Source: Bacteroidales bacterium UBA1628 (GTDB lineage: Bacteria > Bacteroidota > Bacteroidia > Bacteroidales > UBA932). Taken from it: a stretch of 44,270 nucleotides of DNA. Positions within the stretch are counted from its first letter, which is position 1, and each line of letters opens with the position of its first letter. Shown here piece after piece: positions 15,551 to 23,430 of this stretch. Made by a program: the position numbers and the translations under genes. The DNA lies in contig DCMG01000068.1 in assembly GCA_002321335.1 (NCBI GenBank), forward strand, positions 1 through 44,270, written 5' to 3'. The notes beneath the pieces are model-generated. The model had not been told where the DNA came from, ran no database searches, and saw nothing but the letters and a program-made list of their open reading frames with translations.

Positions 15551-16653
15551 ATAAACTTCCTTATATATTCAAAAATTCCGTTGCCTTTGAGCATAGCGAG
15601 CGGGACGATCCATTCCGGAAAAAGTGGCGGGACATCAATCCCTCGGTGTGTGTCGGCATATTCCTGAACCGCTTTGACATCAGGCTTGACCTCCATCTTC
15701 CGGAATTCCTTGTGTGCCTCCCAAACCGCCTTGAAGCAATCTTTCTTTCCGGTCAGCAGATAGACCAGCGCGGAGCACCCGTCCAGACACATTCTGATGA
15801 ATATGGTGCCACGGGCGCGTCTGCAAGCCTTGACGGCTGCCTTCTCCGGAGTGAGTTCCTTTATTTCCTGCAATGAATATGTCTTCGCGAGATTGTTCTG
15901 GAGCATCAGGAGGTTGTTCCTGTAGTTCAACTTCAACTTCCACGGGGAGTCGTTCGGCAGAGTGCCGCCGCCAAGATGCCACACAACAGACTGAGGCACA
16001 ACGAATATTCTCTTCCCCTCTAACTGAAGCCGCCAGCATAAGTCGATCTCCTCCATGTGGGCGAAGAATCTGTCGTCCAGTCCGCCCATCTTTGAATATT
16101 CCGTCTTGCGGACCATCAGGCAGGCTCCCGTGGCCCAGAAGACTTTGGCGGGGGAATCATACTGCCCGTAGTCTTTCTCGACTCTTTTGAGAACCCTTCC
16201 CCGGCAGAACGGGTAGCCGAAACGGTCCAGAAGACCGCCGGCCGCACCGGCATATTCAAAGCTGTCCTTGTCGTACCATGAATGGAGTTTCGGGGCGCAG
16301 GCGGCGCAGTCGGGATGCCTGTCCATCCATTCAGTCAGAGGTTTCAGCCAGTCCTTGGGGACTTCAATGTCTGAGTTGATGAGGACAAAATATTCAAGAT
16401 CAGCGGCTTCCGGCAGTGAACAGACTGCCTTGAAGGCTCTGTTGTAGCCGCCGGTGAAGCCGTGGTTCTTGTCTAAGCGGATCTGTCTTACCGACGGGAA
16501 CTTCTCGGACAGCATCTCCATCGATCCGTCCGTCGAGGCACTGTCGGCTACAATGATCTCCGCCCCGTCCGTGGCCGAAGCCAGCAGACCGGGCAGGAAA
16601 CGCTCAAGATATTCCTTTGTGTTCCAGTTCAGTATGACAACCGCTGTGCGCAT
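15547..16653 (-). CDS. Glycosyltransferase family 2 (rhamnosyltransferase-like)
   Basis: 368 residues with a GT-A fold: MRTAVVILNWNTKEYLERFL, VADSASTDGSME, the DxD-like YFVLINSDIEVP, then WATGACLMVRKTEY and FFAHMEEIDLCWRLQLEGKR, the acceptor and catalytic ED block of GT2 enzymes. This architecture is common in rhamnosyl- and related O-antigen transferases. The C-terminal region has a hydrophobic stretch (FIRMCLDGCSALVYLLTG), perhaps a membrane-associated helix. It starts 9 bp after slyD and overlaps trkA by 4 bp; the biological link with those two genes is not obvious. The sugar specificity is unknown. Confidence 0.9.
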   Translation of the reverse strand: MRTAVVILNWNTKEYLERFLPGLLASATDGAEIIVADSASTDGSMEMLSEKFPSVRQIRLDKNHGFTGGYNRAFKAVCSLPEAADLEYFVLINSDIEVPKDWLKPLTEWMDRHPDCAACAPKLHSWYDKDSFEYAGAAGGLLDRFGYPFCRGRVLKRVEKDYGQYDSPAKVFWATGACLMVRKTEYSKMGGLDDRFFAHMEEIDLCWRLQLEGKRIFVVPQSVVWHLGGGTLPNDSPWKLKLNYRNNLLMLQNNLAKTYSLQEIKELTPEKAAVKACRRARGTIFIRMCLDGCSALVYLLTGKKDCFKAVWEAHKEFRKMEVKPDVKAVQEYADTHRGIDVPPLFPEWIVPLAMLKGNGIFEYIRKFI

Positions 16654-16662
16654 ATTCCTTGA

Positions 16663-17289
16663 TTACTCTTTGTTGCAGTCGCCGTTGCCGTGGCAGCATC
16701 CTCCGTCTTTCTTGCCTTCACCGTGGCAGCACTCGCCGTCCTTGTGACCCTCGCCGTTGCAATCACAGCCGTCTTTATGACAATGGCACTCGTGCTCTTC
16801 CTGTGGCAAATACTCTCTGTGAAGGCCTTCCTTGAGCTCCTTTTCAGTGGCCTCACGCACGCTGACAACCTTGCCGGTGAAGTTGAGGGTCTTGCCGGCC
16901 ATCGGGTGGTTGAAGTCCATCACGACCGTGTCAGGCTTGACCTCGTGTACGGTTCCCTGGACAACCTGTCCAGTGTTGCTGAGCATCGGAATCACCTGAC
17001 CCACAACGAGAAGGTCCTCACGTACCTTTCCGTCGATCTCGAAAGCGGCCTTAGGCAGCTCGAAAAGTCTGCTCTCGTCGAATGTGCCGTAGCCTTCCTC
17101 CGGGGTGAGGGTGAAGGCGAACTCGTCGCCTGGCTCCTTGCCTTCCACCTCGCTCTCGAATTTCGGGAGAAGCATATGTGTCCCGTGGATGTAGTCAAGC
17201 GGACGCTCTTCTGTCGCTTTGTCGGCGAGTTTTCCGTCCACGATGAGTTCGTAGGTCAGCTTGACCACATGGTTTTTCTGTACTTTCAT
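16663..17289 (-). CDS. slyD: SlyD-like FKBP peptidyl-prolyl isomerase with Cys/His-rich metal tail
   Basis: 208 residues. An FKBP domain starts MKVQKNHVVKLTYELIVDGK and includes the SlyD-type YIHGTHMLLPKFESEVEG and insert-in-flap (IF) chaperone region (about 70-120), closing with NHPMAGKTLNFTGKVV. The enzyme isomerises X-Pro bonds and acts as a cytosolic chaperone. The last 43 residues (166-208) hold 9 Cys and 6 His in a repeating KDGxCCHG pattern, a metal-binding tail like that of E. coli SlyD, which serves nickel delivery, but richer in Cys. It is first of a probable slyD-GT2-trkA operon (9-bp gap to GT2). It follows tldE by 62 bp. Confidence 0.92.
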   Translation of the reverse strand: MKVQKNHVVKLTYELIVDGKLADKATEERPLDYIHGTHMLLPKFESEVEGKEPGDEFAFTLTPEEGYGTFDESRLFELPKAAFEIDGKVREDLLVVGQVIPMLSNTGQVVQGTVHEVKPDTVVMDFNHPMAGKTLNFTGKVVSVREATEKELKEGLHREYLPQEEHECHCHKDGCDCNGEGHKDGECCHGEGKKDGGCCHGNGDCNKE

Positions 17290-17351
17290 AATGATAATTT
17301 ATAGTTAATATGTTTATTGTCTGTTTGTTATTACTTTGCTTATACTTGGTG

Positions 17352-18749
17352 TCACGCACTGAAGTCCACATTTCCGAACGCTAAGGTAGGAATAAGTTTT
17401 GACTTACAGAACCTTGCGTCGTTTCCGGCGGCCAGAAGATTGTTCCAAAGAGTGAGCAGATTGCCGGTTATGAGCATCTCTCTTACCGGATGGACGATCT
17501 TTCCGTCCTTGAAAAGGAAGCCTTCCACGCCGAAAGAAAAATCACCGGTGGCAGAGTTGCTGTTGCCGCCGTTGAATCCGGTCACGAGGATGCCCTCGCC
17601 CATCATTCGCATCAGTTCTGTCTTGCCGCAGGTCGCTTGCCCGGTCACTGAGCTTGTCGAAGTGACCTTACAATTGATCGACGGCGCGACGCAAGGCAAA
17701 AGCACCGGCCTTGTAGCATCCTCAACAGTAGGCTCGCCCCCCATCTTCCTCGACATGTAAGTGTTCACGAAATACTCCTTGACCACACCTTTTTCAATAA
17801 TAGGCGTCTCGGCTGTCGCAACTCCCTCTGAATCAAAAAGTCTGGATCCCGTCTCCCCGACGCTGACCGGCTTGTCCCAAATGCTGAGCCACTCCGGAAA
17901 CACTTTCTTCCCCAGCGAATCCAGCATGAACGAGTTCTTCTGCTGCAATGAATATCCTCCCAGAGCGTTCAGCACAGGCGTGACCAGTCTCGAAGCCACC
18001 TCGCTGTCAATCACCATGTTGTATTTCCCGCTCTCAATCTTGACCGGCCCGATCTGCGACATCGCCCTCCTGAAAGCGGTCTCGCCGCAATCATGTATAT
18101 TCAAATCCTTGAGCATCGGCGTGGCGTCCCACCAGTAACTGCTGTACCGGTTACCGTCCGCATCCTGCACTGTCACTTCGACGCCATATTCAAAGGAAGT
18201 CTCGGTGTGGCGGCAGCGCAGCCCGTTGGAGTCGATCACCAGCGAGTCGAAGATCGAATCTGAATATTCCCCCTCCTCCGAGATGAGTCCGTCGCCGTGA
18301 TGTTTCTTGAATATGGCCGCGTCAAGCGCCATTTTTAATCTTTTGTCAGATGTCAGGGCGGAATAATTCTCGTCATAAAGTCCGAGTTCCTTGCCTGTGA
18401 CCGCGTTTTTCGCCGTCCTGAACGGATCCGGCAGGTCTCTGCACGGGTCGTCCGCCAGCATCCTGACGGTGGCTATCGCTTTTTTCAGGAAATCGTCCAG
18501 TTCGCTTTCCACCAGTCTGTTGGTTGAGAAGCTTCCGAACTTGCCGTCCACGAAAAGGCATATGCTGATAGATCTGTCCAGACAATGATTCACCTTGTCA
18601 AGTTCCCCGTTGAGAGTCCCGAATAGTTCCATCAGGCTTTTGTTCAGAGTGATGCGAACCTTGTCCGCCCCAAGGCTGAGAGCCTTTTGAAGGCAGAGGT
18701 CCGCAACCTCTATCTCATGCTCGGTAAGCATTCCATTGATCTCTTCCAT
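17352..18749 (-). CDS. tldE: TldE/PmbA metalloprotease-family subunit with an in-frame REP insertion
   Basis: 465 residues of the TldD/PmbA family; TldE is the partner that forms a heterodimer with TldD and does not itself carry the HExxxH zinc motif. Recognisable parts: the N-terminal helix-rich domain (TEHEIEVADLCLQKALSLGA), then YNMVIDSEVASRLVTPVLNA, SRLFDSEGVATAETPIIEKG and MGEGILVTGFNGGNSNSATG. TldD/E processes peptides, for example microcin B17 and CcdA in E. coli. Residues about 361-369 (KVTSTSSVTG region) are encoded by a 25-bp palindromic repeat, 17643-17667, also found in the GH106 gene; it sits where the family has a short loop. It begins 26 bp after the tldD stop, inside a pentanucleotide repeat. 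Confidence 0.93.
   Translation of the reverse strand: MEEINGMLTEHEIEVADLCLQKALSLGADKVRITLNKSLMELFGTLNGELDKVNHCLDRSISICLFVDGKFGSFSTNRLVESELDDFLKKAIATVRMLADDPCRDLPDPFRTAKNAVTGKELGLYDENYSALTSDKRLKMALDAAIFKKHHGDGLISEEGEYSDSIFDSLVIDSNGLRCRHTETSFEYGVEVTVQDADGNRYSSYWWDATPMLKDLNIHDCGETAFRRAMSQIGPVKIESGKYNMVIDSEVASRLVTPVLNALGGYSLQQKNSFMLDSLGKKVFPEWLSIWDKPVSVGETGSRLFDSEGVATAETPIIEKGVVKEYFVNTYMSRKMGGEPTVEDATRPVLLPCVAPSINCKVTSTSSVTGQATCGKTELMRMMGEGILVTGFNGGNSNSATGDFSFGVEGFLFKDGKIVHPVREMLITGNLLTLWNNLLAAGNDARFCKSKLIPTLAFGNVDFSA
17643..17667. repeat. REP-like 25-bp palindrome inside tldE
   Basis: The unit starts GGTCACTGAGCTTGTC and ends GAAGTGACC; the 7-bp outer arms GGTCACT/AGTGACC pair. It lies in frame within tldE, encoding VTSTSSVT. 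Close copies are at 27845-27869, 28310-28334 and (inverted) 28351-28374 inside the GH106 gene. Confidence 0.85.
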
Positions 18750-18782
18750 TCTATTCTATTCTATTCTCTTCTATTCTATTCT
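18748..18782. repeat. Pentanucleotide (GAATA)n tandem repeat between tldD and tldE
   Basis: The spacer is about seven units of TATTC (plus strand) with one CTCTT variant unit. On the minus strand the tldD stop TAG (18778-18776) lies inside the first unit, and the last unit abuts the tldE ATG (18749). A change of copy number would alter the distance between stop and start without shifting a reading frame, so it could tune translational coupling. Confidence 0.85.
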
Positions 18783-20200
18783 CCTCCAACAGTCAGTTTG
18801 TTTATCAGCACCGTAGGGATTCCGCAAGACACCGGGCAACTCTGTCCCTTGCCGCACGTCCATGCCCCGTTGTCGATTTGAAGATCGTCACCCACTTCCA
18901 CGATGTCGGCCAAGGCCTGCGGCCCGTTGCCGATGATGTTTATGTCCTTTACCGGCTGGGTCAAATGCCCGTCCTCGATAAGGAATCCGCTCTTTACGAA
19001 GAACGTGAAATCGCCCTCTCCGATCTGGACCTCCCCGTTGCTGAACTGATCCACGTATATTCCTTTTTTCACAGAGGCGATTATGCTGTCCTTGTCTGCC
19101 GCTCCGCTTTCCATGTAGGTGGCCCTCATTCTCGGGACAGGGGCGTAGCGGAACGATTCCCGTCGTCCGTTGCCGGTAGGGGAGACCCCATAGAATCCGG
19201 CGCTTATCCGGTCGTGCAGGTAAGATGTCAGGACACCGTCCTTGACCATATATGTCTTCTGACCCTGGACTCCCTCATCGTCGAAATTGATCGCGCCCCT
19301 GTTGAACGGAATCGTCCCGTCATCCACGATAGAGATGCTCCCATCACAGATTTTCTGTCCCATTTTCTCGGAGAAGACCGACTGTCCCTTCCTGTTGAAA
19401 TCAGCCTCGAAAGCGTGCCCCATGGCCTCGTGCAGCAATATTCCCGAAGCTCCCGCCCCCATCACGACTGGCATATGTCCGCCTTTAGGGCGCTTCGCAG
19501 CGAACCTGTCGTCGATTCCGGAGACGATGCTGTCGGCCATCTCGTCCAGAAGTGATTCGGTCAGCATTTCTGTGCCCGCGCGGTAGGACCTTGATGTGTT
19601 CTTGTTCTCGATTGTCCCGTTCTGGCTGAAAACGACCGACGCAGACAGGGTTCCCATCGGCCTTGTCTCGAATGTCAGTTCTCCCAAGGAGTTGAACATC
19701 AAGATGTCGCTGACCTGTCCGGAGAATGACACGATGATCTTGACTATTCTTGAATCCCTCGCCGCTATCTTTGTTTCAAGCATCTCCAGCCAAGGGACAA
19801 GCCGTGTCGCGTCGGAGGATCTCCAGTCGGATTCGTAGGAATATCTATCCTTCGGAGCCGTGACGGTCTTGCAATGAACAGCCTCTACAGCTCCTCCTTC
19901 TCTTTCCGCTATCTTTGACGCCGCCAGAGCCGCCTCTGCCATCGAGCGTGGATCCGTGCTTTCGGAGTAGGCGTAGCCGGTCTTGTCCCCTTTGAGGACT
20001 CTGATCCCGACCCCGTAGTCGATGTGGAATCCGCCCGACGAGACGATTCCGTCCCTCAGCAGCAGATCATTGTAGGAGGTGTTCTCGAAGAACAGGTCGC
20101 AATAGCTTCCGCCTCCCCTCAGGCCGTCTGCCGCAAGCCTTTCCAACTGCGTCTCGCTGACTTGAAACAGATTGAGATAGTAATTCTTATCCTTGTACAT
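18776..20200 (-). CDS. tldD: TldD metalloprotease subunit
   Basis: 474 residues from ATG 20200 (MYKDKNYYLNLFQVSETQLE); an upstream open extension to 20347 is basic, unlike the family, and is the out-of-frame end of the preceding gene. The zinc motif HEAMGH is at about 257-262 in GILLHEAMGHAFEADFN, the catalytic signature that distinguishes TldD from TldE. Other family blocks: FHIDYGVGIRVLKGDKTGYA, MGQKICDGSISIVDDGTIPF, and LIEDGHLTQPVKDINIIGNG near the end. TldD with TldE forms a cytosolic peptidase that trims unfolded or modified peptides. The start overlaps the zeta-like gene by 14 nt and tldE follows after 26 bp, so all are probably one operon with the POT transporter upstream. Confidence 0.94.
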   Translation of the reverse strand: MYKDKNYYLNLFQVSETQLERLAADGLRGGGSYCDLFFENTSYNDLLLRDGIVSSGGFHIDYGVGIRVLKGDKTGYAYSESTDPRSMAEAALAASKIAEREGGAVEAVHCKTVTAPKDRYSYESDWRSSDATRLVPWLEMLETKIAARDSRIVKIIVSFSGQVSDILMFNSLGELTFETRPMGTLSASVVFSQNGTIENKNTSRSYRAGTEMLTESLLDEMADSIVSGIDDRFAAKRPKGGHMPVVMGAGASGILLHEAMGHAFEADFNRKGQSVFSEKMGQKICDGSISIVDDGTIPFNRGAINFDDEGVQGQKTYMVKDGVLTSYLHDRISAGFYGVSPTGNGRRESFRYAPVPRMRATYMESGAADKDSIIASVKKGIYVDQFSNGEVQIGEGDFTFFVKSGFLIEDGHLTQPVKDINIIGNGPQALADIVEVGDDLQIDNGAWTCGKGQSCPVSCGIPTVLINKLTVGGE

Positions 20201-20810
20201 TCTTTGTCTTCCTTTTTTCTTCTTCCAGATGTTTTTCGTATTCAGCGTTGATTGCCTGGATCTTGCTGAACTTCTCCGGCTCCCGGATGATCTTTCCGTC
20301 CTCCGATGCCTCAGCGACGATCGAGAACGGCACCGTCGAGTTGTCAAGCAGGAGCCATCTGTCGCAGATCGGCATGAAATCCCTGAACAGGTAGTGAAGC
20401 CCGACGTTGTAGCGCCGCCTGATCGTCTCTTCCTTGATGTTGTGTCCTCCGGCCGCCACTCTGGCCGCCACCCTGGCGACTGCCAGGTCAGGTGAGTTGA
20501 GCCAGAAGTAGAGGATTGTCACATAGTAGCCTGCCTCTTTGGCCTCTTTTATCACTTTAAGCAGGAACCGAGTCGCAAGCGTGGTTTCTATGCAGAAATC
20601 GGCTTTCTTTTGCAGAAGAAACCTCATTTTCATCAGCATATACCGGCTGGCCGCCACATAGGCGCTTTCGGGATGGAACGGCGAAAGGCTTTTCGCGAAC
20701 TCGTCGGAGTTCACGAACTCGCTGCATTCCAGCATTCCAGGCAGAAGCGCATAAGACGCGGTGGTCTTTCCGGAACCGTTGCAACCGGCTATGATGAAAA
20801 GTCTTGGCAT
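20187..20810 (-). CDS. Zeta-toxin-like P-loop kinase
   Basis: 207 residues. The P-loop is GCNGSGKTT at about residues 9-17, followed by FVNSDEFAKSL (the zeta-type N-x-D-x-[YF] substrate region), CIETTLATRFLL (Walker B-like strand with conserved E-T-T), and ARVAARVAAGGHNIKEETIRRRY, the zeta RV..GGH..[PK]E..RR signature. Zeta toxins phosphorylate UDP-N-acetylglucosamine; chromosomal relatives include kinases of unknown role. No antitoxin-sized gene lies upstream, and the 71-bp gap contains only a 6-bp hairpin (20830-20835 with 20849-20854). Its 3' end overlaps the tldD start by 14 nt. A housekeeping kinase role is as likely as a toxin. Confidence 0.8.
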   Translation of the reverse strand: MPRLFIIAGCNGSGKTTASYALLPGMLECSEFVNSDEFAKSLSPFHPESAYVAASRYMLMKMRFLLQKKADFCIETTLATRFLLKVIKEAKEAGYYVTILYFWLNSPDLAVARVAARVAAGGHNIKEETIRRRYNVGLHYLFRDFMPICDRWLLLDNSTVPFSIVAEASEDGKIIREPEKFSKIQAINAEYEKHLEEEKRKTKNVQG

Positions 20811-20881
20811 AGTTCAATCCTTGAAGGCGGGCAGTAACCTGCAAATAGACTGCCTTATCTATTGTTATACGAATATAACCG

Positions 20882-21601
20882 TTATTTTGTTTTGGCGGCC
20901 TTCGGATGCGTAACCCCGTAGCCGAAAAGGGAGAAGTCACCCTTGCAAGGATCTCCCGGGAATATTTCAGCGAAGCAGCCGGTGATTTCCTTGACCGTGG
21001 TGACGTCTTTCTGCTTTCTGGCCGTAAGGCCAAGGGCTGTCGCCTCGTCATAGACGTGCACGTCCAGAGGAATGAGAAGGTCAGCCGGATCAGTGTCCTT
21101 CCATATTCCCAGATCCACTTTGCCATCATTCCTGACCATCCAACGTCTCATCATGTTGATCTTTTTGTTGGGTGCTTTCAGGTCTGTCTTCTGGCCGTAG
21201 ATTTCAGTCCTGAACTCGTCTTGTGAAAGGGATTCGAGCGAAGTTCTTGATTCATAGGCATTTTTCAGGCGTGAGCATATTCCCGCGACCTCGCTCCATT
21301 TGACTGTGCGGTGGAGGCTGGTGTCATCATCGCGCCACTTGCCCCTCATCACATATTCATAAGGCTTCCAGTCCATCTCGTCAAACAGTCTGCCGCAGTC
21401 CCGGATGATCATAGCCCTGCGCCCCCAGGCGAAGTGGGCCGCGAAGACAGCAGCGATCTCGACATCGGCCAATGAGCGTTTCCCGGCCTTGAAACGCTGT
21501 GCGAACAAGGTCGGGAAAGCTATCGGATCTTCCTGAAAGTACTGAGGGTCGTTGTAGGTCTCAGCCCACAGGATCAATGTTTGTCTTGTCTCTTCTGTCA
21601 T
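20882..21601 (-). CDS. TIGR02757/DUF2400-family protein of unknown function
   Basis: 239 residues matching the TIGR02757 family of Bacteroidota and others. The diagnostic stretches are present: AAHFAWGRRAMI, then NKKINMMRRWMVRNDGKVDLG, IWKDTDPADLLIPLDVHVYD, and near the end DPCKGDFSLFGYGVTHP. The arrangement of Arg, Asp and His residues resembles a helix-hairpin-helix or DNA-glycosylase-like domain, but no function is established and I assign none. It begins directly after the POT transporter stop (no gap), so the two are cotranscribed. No signal peptide or membrane segment is seen. Confidence 0.85.
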   Translation of the reverse strand: MTEETRQTLILWAETYNDPQYFQEDPIAFPTLFAQRFKAGKRSLADVEIAAVFAAHFAWGRRAMIIRDCGRLFDEMDWKPYEYVMRGKWRDDDTSLHRTVKWSEVAGICSRLKNAYESRTSLESLSQDEFRTEIYGQKTDLKAPNKKINMMRRWMVRNDGKVDLGIWKDTDPADLLIPLDVHVYDEATALGLTARKQKDVTTVKEITGCFAEIFPGDPCKGDFSLFGYGVTHPKAAKTK

Positions 21602-23173
21602 TTATTTGGTCACCTTCTCAAGCCACTTGACCATTCCGAGCATCACGCCCATGGCGACGAGGCACATGCAGAGGAACACGCTCCAGCAGGCCCACAGAGG
21701 CATCTTGTTGTACATCAGAGGTCCGATCCACAAGAAGAGGTTGCCGACTGCGGTGGCACCGAGCCAAAGTCCCTGGCAGAGTCCGAGCAGATGCTTAGGG
21801 GCCACCTTTGACACGAACGAGAGTCCGAGAGGGGAGATGAAGAGCTCAGCCACGGTGAGGAAGAAATATGTGGCGATCAGCACCCAAGGGCCGGCCTTCA
21901 TTGTAGCCTGCTGCGCCACGTCCATTCCTCTGAAATCGGTGGCTGACGGATAACCCATAACGCCTGAGAATATCGCAAGGAACAGGTAGGCCGTGGCGGC
22001 GATGCCCATTCCGTAGGCGATCTTGCGAGGTGTCGAGATCTGCTTGCCTCTCTTGCCGAGGGCTCCGAAGATCCACATGATGATCGGGGTAAGCACGATC
22101 ACGAAGAACGGATTGACGGCCTGCCAGATTTCCGGAGCGATCTTGTCGGTGTTGACGAAGTCACGCGCGAAGAGCGAGAGGGACTGTCCGTTCTGATGGA
22201 ACGCGAGCCAGAAGAAGATCACCACGCCGAGAACGGCGAACAGCGCGTACATCCTCTGCTTGATCTCCTTTGCCATGGTTGCCTTCTCCTCGGCGGTGTA
22301 GCCGGTATTGGCGGAAGCCTCTTTCTTGGCAGGGGTAGGGAATTTCTTCTTGTTGACCATGAATATCACCAAAGAGATCATCATGGCCACAACGGAGGCG
22401 ATGAACGAGTAGTGGATTCCGGCGTTGAACACGTCCAGATAGCTTGTGCAGAAGTTTCCGATGGCATCTCCGCCCTGTGAAAGGCTCTGAAGAACTGCCG
22501 GGTCAGTGATTGACTTTGTCGCCTCGGCCATGAAGTTGTCTGACTGTGTGCCCGAGGTGATGTACTCGTGGCAGAGTCTTGGCAACTGTGAGTTGTAGAC
22601 GAATCCGTTGACCTTCAGCCACCAGCTTCTCAGAAGAGGAGCCACGAACGGAGCCACAAGACCGCCGATGTTGATGAACACGTAGAAGATCTGGAAACCG
22701 GAGTCGCGCTTTCCCTGCGCCTCCTTGAGGGCCTCAGGTCCCTGCTTGGCGGCCTCGGCCTCGAAATTGTCGTACATCTGTCCGACGATGGCCTGGAGGT
22801 TGCCCTTGAACAGACCGTTGCCGAACGCGATCAGGAAGAGCGCAAAGCAGGTCAGAGGCAGGAGCCAGGACTTGTTCTCCGGAGTCGCGAGGATCGGAAC
22901 GGAGAGAACGACATAGCCCAGGGCCATGATGATGAGACCTTTCTGGATTGTCCCCTTGTAGTTCTGGGTGCGGTCGGCGATGATGCCTCCCACAAGGCTG
23001 AGAATGTATATTCCCGCATAGAAGAAAGAATAGATCAGCCCTCCCGTCTCGTCGCTCAGCCCGAACTTCGAGCAAAGGAAGAGTGTGAGAACCGCATTCA
23101 TGATGTAGTACCCGAAGCGCTCGCCCATGTTGCTCAGCGCCGCTGAAATCAGTCCTTTAGGATGTCCTTTCAT
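21602..23173 (-). CDS. Proton-dependent di/tripeptide transporter, POT/PTR2 family
   Basis: 523 residues with about 12-14 membrane segments. POT signatures: the N-terminal NMGERFGYYIM (ExxERF-type proton-coupling motif), YAGIYILSLVGGIIADR, and LIAFGNGLFKGNLQAIVGQM, plus TVAELFISPLGLSFVSKVAP in the second half. POT proteins import di- and tripeptides with protons across the inner membrane. The periplasmic loop between helices 6 and 7 is long, as in many Bacteroidota members. It is first of a minus block ending with tldD/tldE, and a role in feeding peptides to TldD/TldE is an inference from order only. The TIGR02757 gene follows with no gap. The 257-bp region upstream holds the rhaA terminator. 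Confidence 0.93.
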   Translation of the reverse strand: MKGHPKGLISAALSNMGERFGYYIMNAVLTLFLCSKFGLSDETGGLIYSFFYAGIYILSLVGGIIADRTQNYKGTIQKGLIIMALGYVVLSVPILATPENKSWLLPLTCFALFLIAFGNGLFKGNLQAIVGQMYDNFEAEAAKQGPEALKEAQGKRDSGFQIFYVFINIGGLVAPFVAPLLRSWWLKVNGFVYNSQLPRLCHEYITSGTQSDNFMAEATKSITDPAVLQSLSQGGDAIGNFCTSYLDVFNAGIHYSFIASVVAMMISLVIFMVNKKKFPTPAKKEASANTGYTAEEKATMAKEIKQRMYALFAVLGVVIFFWLAFHQNGQSLSLFARDFVNTDKIAPEIWQAVNPFFVIVLTPIIMWIFGALGKRGKQISTPRKIAYGMGIAATAYLFLAIFSGVMGYPSATDFRGMDVAQQATMKAGPWVLIATYFFLTVAELFISPLGLSFVSKVAPKHLLGLCQGLWLGATAVGNLFLWIGPLMYNKMPLWACWSVFLCMCLVAMGVMLGMVKWLEKVTK

Positions 23174-23381
23174 ACAGTTTTTAACTTTAAAATTATTTGT
23201 GTTGTTATTATTTCGTTCAATCCGGCTTTGAGCATCATGAGCTCCTGCCTCTCATCCCGCATTTCACTTCGCACGCAGCCGTAACATAACAAGTCACTAA
23301 TATACGAAAATCTCCCCAACCCACCAAATTTCAAATTTTGAATCTTCGGTTGCACTTCTATCTTGAATCTTCAGGAAAAAA

Positions 23382-23410
23382 GTAGAGCCTGTTGTCAAGA
23401 CAGGCTCTAC
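23382..23410 (-). terminator. Intrinsic terminator of the rhamnose operon
   Basis: Perfect 11-bp stem GTAGAGCCTGT (23382-23392) / ACAGGCTCTAC (23400-23410) with a 7-nt loop. Read on the minus strand it is followed by a U-run (positions 23376-23381 are A on the plus strand). It lies just past the rhaA stop (23431). The rest of 23174-23430 holds no gene; I see no TAnnTTTG box for the POT gene in it. Confidence 0.88.
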
Positions 23411-23430
23411 AGAGATATATTCAGTTTATA

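Noticed and set aside
20201..20347. N-terminal extension of tldD
   Set aside because: Its sequence is Arg/Ser-rich and lies within the zeta-like gene in another frame; the family start is at 20200.
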